A stretch of 26,521 bases of DNA from a virus, in IMG/VR virus record IMGVR_UViG_3300044293_000595, positions 1 through 26,521 of that record, one strand, 5' to 3'. The translations under genes were made by a program, and so were the position numbers. The notes below the pieces were generated by a model. The model did no database searches, was not told the origin of the DNA, and saw nothing but the letters and a program-made list of their open reading frames with translations. The first letter of the stretch is position 1. Every line of letters begins with the position of its first letter. This document shows positions 8,856 through 16,098 of the stretch, one piece after another.

Positions 8856-10513
8856 TCACGCAGAAATTAACAAATAGTTACCACAACCCCAAATTTCAGA
8901 TACACCGGCATTCATCGCAACCTTTACCTGGGATAACCCATTTAACTTATCTGCTTTGTACTTAAATCGATTAAACCTGTTTTCAAAATCAGTCCACCAG
9001 AATCTAGGACCGGTGCTTTCTTTTTCAAGCTTCCATGTTTCCGAAGATGTATACCCGTCTCCATTTCCAACCCTGGAGTCTACATACGTCATCAAACCTT
9101 GATATCCATTGTATTTTGAATATCTTAATGACTCTTTCGTTAGCCTTCCAATCCATCCTCTGACAGAAATTCCTGGTAACATCGCAGACCTAGCAACTTC
9201 TAATCGGGAAGATTTTGAAGCATGAAAAGGTTTTCGTAAAGACATCGCTGCATATACTTTACCTACCCCATCAACAAGACCAAACGTAATAATGTTTCTT
9301 GTTGAACCTTCAAGATGAGATTTTCAAAAAAGATGTTTGATGATTTTGAATCTATCTCTTCAAGCTTCAATGACCTTGCATCATAAGTTTCTACACACTT
9401 ATCCAACCTGTGACGAAGCATTCCTTCGACAATATTTCGTTTATCTCTCCATTCATCTTCATAAATTCCAAAAAAACGATACCCTGCACTTACCGTAGCC
9501 AGTCTCTTTTTTCATGATAATCTTTGTCCAAAATTCTTGCAGATGAATGCCAATATAAGCCGTTATATTCGATTGCAAGACGGGTTGATTGAACAAGAAC
9601 ATCTATCTCTAATGGAGAGATGAGGGATCGATCATTAGAAACTACGTTAACGCCAAGAGATCTAACAAAAATCCAATACTTCCAATTGACCCCTTGATTC
9701 CTTAGGATGACACACATGGCATACAGGAGTTGCCTCAATCATCATCATGTTTTTTAGTTGGATCGATTGGCAGTTCCTACATTTTAATCGAAGCTTTTGA
9801 TACCTGTTTCGATAGTCCTTTGGGTTCGATAATAAATCAAATATACCAGTTTCATTTATCCTAGATTCAACTTCATCAGGTGACAATCTCTTTGCAGATG
9901 CGTCAAGATTATTTTTATAATTCTCACTTATGGAAATTGATGACTTTAATAAAGAATTACTCACGTCCTTCGTGAGCCCAAGATTCCAAGGTACAAGCTC
10001 GCCGGAAGCATATAATCTTTTCTTTGTCTCAGAAACCTTCTTGGCAACCTGAATTGCTTTTTCTGGATTTAAAATATGCCAATCAGTTATCCTTCCTGTA
10101 TCATAACCTTCTTTTAAAGATGATGATATTTTTACGCTAATCGCAGCAACCTTCTCTGAAGATTGCTTCGTTAACCCAGAATTCCAAACAGAATATTTTC
10201 CCTGTTTGTATCCTTCAGATCTTTTCTGAGCAAACTCAGCTTGTTTATCTGGATTTAAATAAACAGAATCAACTCTTGCATTGTGTCCTCTAACATACTT
10301 TGAAATGAAACCCTTTTTCCATCCCATCCAACTTAATTTTTCTTGGCATTCTTCATTACAAGCGCAAGTTGGATGTACTCCACCAAAATGAGTATCAAGG
10401 TAATGTTGAAGATGATTCTCAACAAAATGTATGTCGGTTAAATGTTCAAGAAATCTTGATTCTTGCCCAAATGTTTCATCACATTTTGAACACTTAATAC
10501 GAATATAGGCCAC
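8856..10513 (-). pseudogene. Broken Vsr-like homing endonuclease (three frameshifts)
   Basis: Four consecutive frames encode pieces of one protein homologous to the intact endonuclease at 11164-12822. Frame 1 (from GTG 10513) carries the zinc finger, the CxC/GH module and three W-x-x-GL-type repeats, then hits a stop at 9664-9662. Removing one base from the five-A run at 9667-9671 leads into frame 2, with LEIDV and AIEYNGLYWH. Adding one base at the six-T run 9507-9512 leads into frame 3, with IYEDEW. Adding one base near 9321-9331 leads into frame 4 (9245-8856), the C-terminal domain ending in IWGCGN. With these repairs the gene is 1659 bp, 552 aa, the same length as the intact copy. No substitution-type stop was seen. 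Neighbouring 1000-codon genes are unbroken, so real decay is likelier than poor sequencing. Confidence 0.85.
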
Positions 10514-10525
10514 GATATATCGTGG
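10510..10525 (-). promoter_or_regulatory. Perfect 16-bp inverted repeat covering the start codon of the broken endonuclease
   Basis: CCACGATATATCGTGG is a perfect palindrome that can form a 6-bp stem with a TATA loop in the minus-strand transcript. The endonuclease GTG start (10513-10511) lies in the 3' arm. It sits 28 bp after the tube stop and has no T-run after it, so it is not a standard terminator. In T4, several homing endonuclease genes have hairpins that block translation from late read-through RNA; this arrangement fits that design. Confidence 0.6.
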
Positions 10526-10553
10526 TCCATAAAGTTGTATAATCCAGTGAGAA

Positions 10554-11042
10554 TCAGTATTGCAATACGCAATTATCGTAGCGAAGTGTTAGAGCAATTT
10601 CAACAGGAGCTCCATCTTCGTATGTAACTTCATTGAAGTTTGCATCTGTGATGAATGCGCCTTTGATATCCCATAATTCAACGACGGTACCTACTGGGTC
10701 AAGCATCTTCAATTGAATATCACGCTTATAAAAGTCTGCGTAACCAGAACGTCCTGATACGGATTCGAAGTGTAGGCGAATCCATTCCATGACCTGTTGA
10801 GCGCCCGATGGAGCAATTGGATCATGAAGCGTCACGTTCATTGCATTGAATGTTGTCTTTCCAGCTAAATAACGAGTTGAATTTATGAATGGAATTGTAA
10901 CTTCTTCAGTTGTGACCTGTGGACGGGCAGCAGTTTTGATGATATATGCATCAACACCCTCGATCATGAGAACCCAGCGATTCTTACGCTTTGGCTCGAA
11001 TTTATTTGGAATCATTGATGTAACGTCTAATGTCTCAGCCAT
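10554..11042 (-). CDS. Tail tube protein, T4 gp19-like
   Basis: At 162 aa it matches the T4 tube subunit (163 aa). Family marks are an N-terminal KRKNRWVLMIEGVDAYIIKT, a run like FINSTRYLAGKTTFNAMNVTLHDPI in the middle, a Q-VMEWIRLH helix, and a C-terminal beta strand ending in RYDNCVLQY. The protein forms the hexameric rings of the inner tail tube through which DNA passes and around which sheath polymerises. The start has AGGAG 9 bp upstream and a full copy of the ATACTTAT motif 31 bp upstream, so it has its own promoter candidate. In T4 the tube directly follows the sheath; here an endonuclease on the opposite strand has been inserted between them, and a second, broken one lies downstream. 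The tube gene itself is intact. Confidence 0.92.
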   Translation of the reverse strand: MAETLDVTSMIPNKFEPKRKNRWVLMIEGVDAYIIKTAARPQVTTEEVTIPFINSTRYLAGKTTFNAMNVTLHDPIAPSGAQQVMEWIRLHFESVSGRSGYADFYKRDIQLKMLDPVGTVVELWDIKGAFITDANFNEVTYEDGAPVEIALTLRYDNCVLQY

Positions 11043-11072
11043 TGTAATATTCTCCTATAGGGATGAGTATTC

Positions 11073-11080
11073 ATAAGTAT
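11073..11080 (-). promoter_or_regulatory. Promoter-like motif ATACTTAT before the tube gene
   Basis: The sense strand reads GAATACTTATGAATAC; the core ends 31 bp before the tube ATG. It matches the motif found before the other sheath genes and the fibre gene (consensus RATACTTATNA). It may be the late promoter element of this phage; T4's late element TATAAATA is different. Confidence 0.55.
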
Positions 11081-11086
11081 TCTTAT
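11079..11086 (+). promoter_or_regulatory. One-mismatch copy of the promoter-like motif facing the intact endonuclease
   Basis: ATTCTTAT on the plus strand differs from ATACTTAT at one base and overlaps the tube promoter candidate in the opposite direction. It lies 78 bp before the endonuclease ATG, comparable with the 68 bp spacing at the fibre gene. The match could be chance because the sequence is near-palindromic. Confidence 0.25.
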
Positions 11087-11163
11087 GCGAAAAGTGAAGA
11101 TCTTTTTTCAACAAATTTTTTCAACTTAAGAATATATTATGAGTAACGAAAGAGCAAGAATAG

Positions 11164-12822
11164 ATGGGTGATGATAATAAAAATGCATTGAGACCAGCAA
11201 AGTGCCCTTTATGCAATAACTTTGAATCAAAACGATTGACATCTTTTAAAAATCATCTTATATCTGAGCACAAGACTACAACACAGTTATTGTGGAACCA
11301 AATCAATGGTGGACCAAAAAAATGCGCATGTGGATGTGGTCAAGACACAAGATGGATTGGGTGGTGGAAAGGGTATTCGACAGTAATCAACGGTCACAAT
11401 GCATCGATTTATAAAGTGTTAGACGAAGAGTCAGCAAAAGAAATTTCTAGAAAAAGATCAGAATCTCTAAAAGGAAAATCAGGATGGTCCAAGGGATTAA
11501 CTAGCGAAACAGATGATAGAATCAAACGAAGAGCAGAAGCAACGAGTAAAGGCAGAAAAGATAAATTCGTTCAAGGGTCAATTAAGGTTTGGAACAAAGG
11601 GTTATCTGTAGAAACAGACCAAAGAATAGCAAGGTTTAGAGAAAATTTAAAAAACAAATTTGCTGTTGGAGAAATAATTCCATGGGCTAAAGGTCTAACG
11701 AAAGAAACAGACGATAGAATTAAATCTATGTCGCAAAAAGTTTCGTTAAAAATGAAACAAAAGCAAATAAGAGAAAGACTAGATCACCTTAAAAGATTAC
11801 CTTACGATGAAATTATAGGAAGAATTGAAAAAACAGGACAATTAAAAGTCATCGGTGGGTTAGAAAACTATATCAATGATGCACAAAAAATTATTGTCGT
11901 TGAATGTGGCGGATGTGGAAAACAATTTCAAGGTTCTTTAAGAAGCTTGCAACGTGGAAAATGTTTCTTTTGTTCTCCTGGCGGATCCGCTGCCCAAGAA
12001 GAATTAGCCAAATGGATAGAATCTTTAGGATTCGACGTATCAAGAAACGTTAGAAAAATGTTGGGTGGATTGGAACTTGATATCTTCATAGAAGATAAAA
12101 AACTTGCCATAGAATACAGCGGATTGTACTGGAATAGCCATGTCAATAAGACGCAAGGTTATCACAACAATAAAACAACCATTGCAGAACAATCTGGCAT
12201 CAGGTTAATGCACGTATTTGAAGATGAATGGAGAGACAAGCGGTTTATCATTCAATCAATGATTTTGTCTCGTTTAGGAATTTCTCAAACCAGAGTTGCT
12301 GCAAGAAAGTGTATGATAAGGCAATTATCAAAAACGGAAAGAAAAGCTTTTTTTGAAGAAAACCATGCAGATGGAGATGTCGTCTCCATGGATTCATGGG
12401 GGTTAATTGATGATAAAGGTCAAATCGTCTACGGCATTTCAGTGAGAAAGCCTTTTCATAAAAAACATGATGGAATAGAAATCGTAAGATGTTGTCCGAA
12501 AATAAATCATAATGTTCCAGGAGGCATCAGCAGGCTCATAAAATATGTTGAAAAATGGGCAAAAGAAAAAGGATATAACAAAATTATAACATATGTTGAC
12601 CACCGCTGGGGAGGATCTGGGGATGGTTATAGAAAGGCAGGATTCATACAAAAGTCAAAGACTCCTCCGCGGTTTTGGTGGACGGATTTTGAGAACAGAT
12701 ACAACCGTTTTAAATTTAAAGCAGACTCTTCAGAAGGATTAACAGAATCTCAAGTTGCTGAATCTGCGGGGGTTGTAAAAATTTGGGGATGCGGAAATTT
12801 TATCTTCGAATTGGAAGTTTAA
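11164..12822 (+). CDS. Intact Vsr-like free-standing homing endonuclease
   Basis: This 552-aa protein has a C2H2-like finger (C14, C17, H31, H36), a Cys-rich C54/C56/C58 module with GH at 77-78, three repeats of the form W-x-KGL-x-x-ETD-x-RI (about 108-120, 143-155, 174-186) typical of NUMOD-like DNA-binding repeats, and a second zinc ribbon (C248/C251, C267/C270). A Vsr/PD-(D/E)xK-like nuclease core follows: D306 in LDI, E317 in AIEYSGLYW, H334, and FEDEW at 352-356. The C-terminal part (about 405-552) has an acetyltransferase-like look and ends in the usual IWGCGN. It lies opposite to all flanking late genes, between sheath and tube, and its stop shares TTAA with the sheath stop. The gene probably makes a break in phage DNA to spread itself; the target is unknown. 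Its ribosome site is weak. Confidence 0.88.
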   Translation: MGDDNKNALRPAKCPLCNNFESKRLTSFKNHLISEHKTTTQLLWNQINGGPKKCACGCGQDTRWIGWWKGYSTVINGHNASIYKVLDEESAKEISRKRSESLKGKSGWSKGLTSETDDRIKRRAEATSKGRKDKFVQGSIKVWNKGLSVETDQRIARFRENLKNKFAVGEIIPWAKGLTKETDDRIKSMSQKVSLKMKQKQIRERLDHLKRLPYDEIIGRIEKTGQLKVIGGLENYINDAQKIIVVECGGCGKQFQGSLRSLQRGKCFFCSPGGSAAQEELAKWIESLGFDVSRNVRKMLGGLELDIFIEDKKLAIEYSGLYWNSHVNKTQGYHNNKTTIAEQSGIRLMHVFEDEWRDKRFIIQSMILSRLGISQTRVAARKCMIRQLSKTERKAFFEENHADGDVVSMDSWGLIDDKGQIVYGISVRKPFHKKHDGIEIVRCCPKINHNVPGGISRLIKYVEKWAKEKGYNKIITYVDHRWGGSGDGYRKAGFIQKSKTPPRFWWTDFENRYNRFKFKADSSEGLTESQVAESAGVVKIWGCGNFIFELEV

Positions 12823-15800
12823 ATCTCTGATTGCAAATCGTTAGAGACAATAAAATCTAAAGATAGATAGTCTATCGATTTAGGAGGTTTTATATAAATT
12901 TTTCCTCTAATCGTTTGATTATCAATATCTGTTTGAGAAGTTTGATTAGCTTCGATTTCTATTTTATATTCCTCTAACCCAAATGCTGAACGAATCGGAG
13001 AAAGAATCTCTGTCGCGAGGGTCACGAATCTATCAACAATTACATCTCTATCCTGCTCAAAGACTAATTGTAAAGCAATATTTCTAATCTGTCGTCTAAT
13101 TTGTATTAATAATCTTCTTACGTTTATTCTAGATAATGGCGATGATGAACGATTTAACGTTTTTTGACCTCCTATAAAAACTCCCGATCCTGTACCTCCA
13201 ACATTGGATGGAGCATATAAAAAGTTGATATTTTTTGCATATAGAGAATCAATTTCAGATTTTGTTAACTTTACGACAGTAGAAAAAACGTTTGTTAGTC
13301 CTCCTCTAACATTTCCAGACGGAGACATCCAAGATTGTCCTATTAAATCATTTAATGAAACCCCTCCTAAAACAGCTACCGTAGGAGGAACTATAACTGA
13401 ATCTATGCCATATGTACGTGCATCAAGCTTTAACACAACATCTGGATAATATGCCGCGGCAAATGATGTATTTAAAAATCTATTATTAAAATTATCGATT
13501 GTTTTTTGCAGACTAGGTTTCAATTCATCGCTATATGCTATTATCTCTGACATGTTTATGTTTTCATCGTTGTCGCTAATTTGTTCAATATCCATTAGGT
13601 ACAAAGAATCTAATCTATTTTCAGCAACGTCAGCTGCTTCATCAGTTATGATAGGCGCTCTTATTCCAGGTATGGCAAGAATTTGCATATCAACTGCAGT
13701 TGTATTTTTTACTATTTCTAATGCTTTTAAATAAGCACCAGCATTTGCACCGGCATCTCTACCTCTATTAATGTCGTACGTGTCAGCGACGACTGCTTCA
13801 TTTGTTAAATTAAACTCATTTTTTTCAAAAATATTAACTCCATCAAATCCTCCGCAAAGGATTGTTTGAAATGATAGAAAATTTCTGCTTGAAACATCTT
13901 CAAGGTCTTTAATGCTCACTCTACGAGTTTTTTCTTCATCATTTATTTGTATGTTACCGTTTCTAACATATTGAGCATATGCCCAATCTTCTTGTGAAGA
14001 ATATCCATTAGATGACGTTAATATTTTTATATTTTCTATAGTAAATAAATTATTACAAAATCTATCTGCATCAATTATTCCAAGTTGTGGTGTATCAGGA
14101 GTTCCGTGATTATCTGAAACTGAAAAGTTAATATTTATTGTAGAATGATTTGGGAAATGTTTTGAAAAACTTAAAATAGACTCGTTTTTATATTGAAAAT
14201 TATTTTGTTTTTCAACATCAGAAATATGATCAAATTTAATTCCCCATCTTCTAACTGCTGATGCATTTTGAGAATTATTTCTATAGACGGAAATGTTGTT
14301 GGAAAGAGGAAGAGGATGAGTTATTAAATTACTTAAAAAATTAGAATTTAATAATGCTGAAGCATCATGACTTGATAAAGATCCCATGATTGAAGATCCA
14401 GACGTAATAATATGGGGTATTCCTCTAAACCCAATAGGCAAAACTTCAATAGGAACTTCAGAATTTGAAACTTCTTTTGAAACTTCTACTCGAATATATT
14501 TTGAACTATTTTGATAACTTCCTTCAACAATTAATTTTTGATTATCATCTGGTCTGTCGAAATCAAAATATGTATATGAATCTCCTATGACTTTTGAGAT
14601 GTATCTATCAGATGATGGATTTAAATTTAAGTTAGGAAAAGATTCTAAAACCGGCATTACTTCATCAAAATCATCGATATCTCTTATCGACAAAGAAAAA
14701 GTTCCAAACTTGTATGTTGATCCATCTTTTATAGGAGTTATATCATGTATGATGATTTTTTGCTTTTTTGTTTGTTCTCCATCATGTAAAGAATGAAATT
14801 TAAATAAATTTATATACTTCCCATGGATTTTTTGAGAAATTATCCAGGGGGTTGAAGCGTGAGAAAATCTATCTCTAAATCCTTCATAATTTGGAACTGT
14901 AGAACTGCCTATATCTCTTGATAAGGATGACGTCAACAAAAACACGGATCGTTCAGTTGAAAAAACCCTTGAAGAATCGGTTGGTACTCCGGCACCTGAA
15001 TTAACTACACCGGTGCCCGTTAACGTAGCTACTGCAGGATGAATATCCCAATTTGCAGCAAGATAATGGCCTGCTTGTTGAATTAACGAAGCAGTCATAT
15101 TCAAGACTCTGGTTATATAAAAAGGTGACTGCATATCTAAAGATGCAGTTATTACATTTGGATAATTAAAAGATCCTTTATGCCCATTTAACAAAAGAAT
15201 AAATTGTTGTAATTGGGCACCGGTTCCTTCATTGAATAATTTTATCGCTCCAACAGTCGTTCCTTTTGCGGTCGAGTCAGATGCAATTTGCGTAGAAGTC
15301 GGGCAGGAAGAATCATGCCCACTTACTGATGCAGAAAGCCGTAAAATAACGCCAGAAGGCGCCATTAAAATGCCTCTTACGATAGGAACAGAAGTATTTA
15401 TTCCAATTCCATTAATGCTTCCAGTACCTTGAATACCTGCAGCGTTAAAAAAAGTCGATCCAGCAGACTCAGACATAAAACATCCTAAAAAGTATGTTCT
15501 TCCTAACGCGCCGCCAAAATTTGCATATGGATTTGAACTCAAAGATCCAGACAGCGTCGCATGATCAGGCTGCTGTTCTCCTACTGTATAACCTGCATTA
15601 ATTACGTCTCCTGCATTCGTTCCAGTTAATACTCTGTTTTTTCCGTTTCCAGTTCCTAAAACTCTAGTAAAAACTACAGACTTTTGATTACTGACCCATT
15701 CATTTACAGCTAAAGCACCGTAGTTAGTTAATCTATCATAAGAAGATATTCTAGATCCTGAAACATAAGGTATTCCAAATTTTTGCTGAAATTTTGCATT

Positions 15801-15947
15801 GGAATCAAAAAAAGTTGGAACGAATGCAGGTCCTGATAGTGACGTTCCTATGATTACAGCGGGAGGTATCGCTAAATTTAAAATAGGGGCAACTATAGTT
15901 CCTAAATCTTGTGCAGAAACTCCAGGACTATTAAACTTGACTGTCAT
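12819..15947 (-). CDS. Tail sheath paralogue A (divergent, 1042 aa)
   Basis: It shares the whole domain plan of sheath B: an N-terminal sheath start (IIGTSLSGPAFVPTF), a large inserted region (GRTYFLGCFMSES, VPIVRGILMAPSG), the block LNLNPSSDRYISKVIGD, GGFDGVNIF, LAIPGIRAPIITDEA, then the C-terminal sheath domain with RINVRRLLI. T4 gp18 has 659 aa. It departs from B and C at signature positions: the usual YPWFAPAG is replaced by QSWMSPSG (about 871-878), and the aromatic residue before GQKT is Gly. The gene is more AT-rich than B and has a weak ribosome site (AAGAAG) and a one-mismatch promoter motif. It is probably a sheath subunit present in small amounts or at one end of the tail, or a decaying duplicate. 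It meets the endonuclease end to end. Confidence 0.85.
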   Translation of the reverse strand: MTVKFNSPGVSAQDLGTIVAPILNLAIPPAVIIGTSLSGPAFVPTFFDSNAKFQQKFGIPYVSGSRISSYDRLTNYGALAVNEWVSNQKSVVFTRVLGTGNGKNRVLTGTNAGDVINAGYTVGEQQPDHATLSGSLSSNPYANFGGALGRTYFLGCFMSESAGSTFFNAAGIQGTGSINGIGINTSVPIVRGILMAPSGVILRLSASVSGHDSSCPTSTQIASDSTAKGTTVGAIKLFNEGTGAQLQQFILLLNGHKGSFNYPNVITASLDMQSPFYITRVLNMTASLIQQAGHYLAANWDIHPAVATLTGTGVVNSGAGVPTDSSRVFSTERSVFLLTSSLSRDIGSSTVPNYEGFRDRFSHASTPWIISQKIHGKYINLFKFHSLHDGEQTKKQKIIIHDITPIKDGSTYKFGTFSLSIRDIDDFDEVMPVLESFPNLNLNPSSDRYISKVIGDSYTYFDFDRPDDNQKLIVEGSYQNSSKYIRVEVSKEVSNSEVPIEVLPIGFRGIPHIITSGSSIMGSLSSHDASALLNSNFLSNLITHPLPLSNNISVYRNNSQNASAVRRWGIKFDHISDVEKQNNFQYKNESILSFSKHFPNHSTININFSVSDNHGTPDTPQLGIIDADRFCNNLFTIENIKILTSSNGYSSQEDWAYAQYVRNGNIQINDEEKTRRVSIKDLEDVSSRNFLSFQTILCGGFDGVNIFEKNEFNLTNEAVVADTYDINRGRDAGANAGAYLKALEIVKNTTAVDMQILAIPGIRAPIITDEAADVAENRLDSLYLMDIEQISDNDENINMSEIIAYSDELKPSLQKTIDNFNNRFLNTSFAAAYYPDVVLKLDARTYGIDSVIVPPTVAVLGGVSLNDLIGQSWMSPSGNVRGGLTNVFSTVVKLTKSEIDSLYAKNINFLYAPSNVGGTGSGVFIGGQKTLNRSSSPLSRINVRRLLIQIRRQIRNIALQLVFEQDRDVIVDRFVTLATEILSPIRSAFGLEEYKIEIEANQTSQTDIDNQTIRGKIYIKPPKSIDYLSLDFIVSNDLQSEI

Positions 15948-15968
15948 TTAAACAAACTTCTTTGGTTC

Positions 15969-15976
15969 ATAACTAT
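15969..15976 (-). promoter_or_regulatory. Degenerate promoter-like motif before sheath A
   Basis: The sense strand reads GATAGTTATGA, one base off the RATACTTATNA consensus, ending 22 bp before the sheath A ATG. It lies downstream of the terminator that follows sheath B, so sheath A would need its own promoter. Confidence 0.4.
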
Positions 15977-16010
15977 CTTGATTTAAATCTATATTGCCTA
16001 GATTCAAAAC

Positions 16011-16043
16011 AAAAAATTAAGGGCCTCATTAAGAAGCCCTTAA
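16011..16043 (-). terminator. Intrinsic terminator after sheath B
   Basis: In the minus direction an 8-bp perfect stem (TTAAGGGC with GCCCTTAA, 11-nt loop) is followed at once by six Ts (16016-16011). It lies 56 bp after the sheath B stop and before sheath A, so it should separate the abundant sheath transcript from sheath A. Confidence 0.8.
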
Positions 16044-16098
16044 AAATTCATTTGATATTTAAACGCTTGAATATATCAAACATTTTTATCAATTATTT

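Noticed and set aside
9490-9738. 82-codon minus-strand frame taken as a separate small gene
   Set aside because: It aligns with the middle (nuclease core) of the intact endonuclease and continues the flanking frames after single-base repairs, so it is a piece of the pseudogene.
10510-10525. Intrinsic terminator of the tube gene
   Set aside because: The palindrome has no T-run after it in the minus direction and the stem is only 6 bp, so I list it as a regulatory hairpin.
10514-11163. Group I intron or intein carrying the endonucleases
   Set aside because: The tube gene is a complete, uninterrupted 162-aa family member and both endonucleases lie outside coding frames, so they are free-standing genes.
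11139-11171. Ten-codon plus-strand mini-ORF overlapping the start of the intact endonuclease
   Set aside because: It begins with ATG and ends in TGA just inside the endonuclease gene, as a leader peptide could, but it has no ribosome site and such short frames arise by chance.
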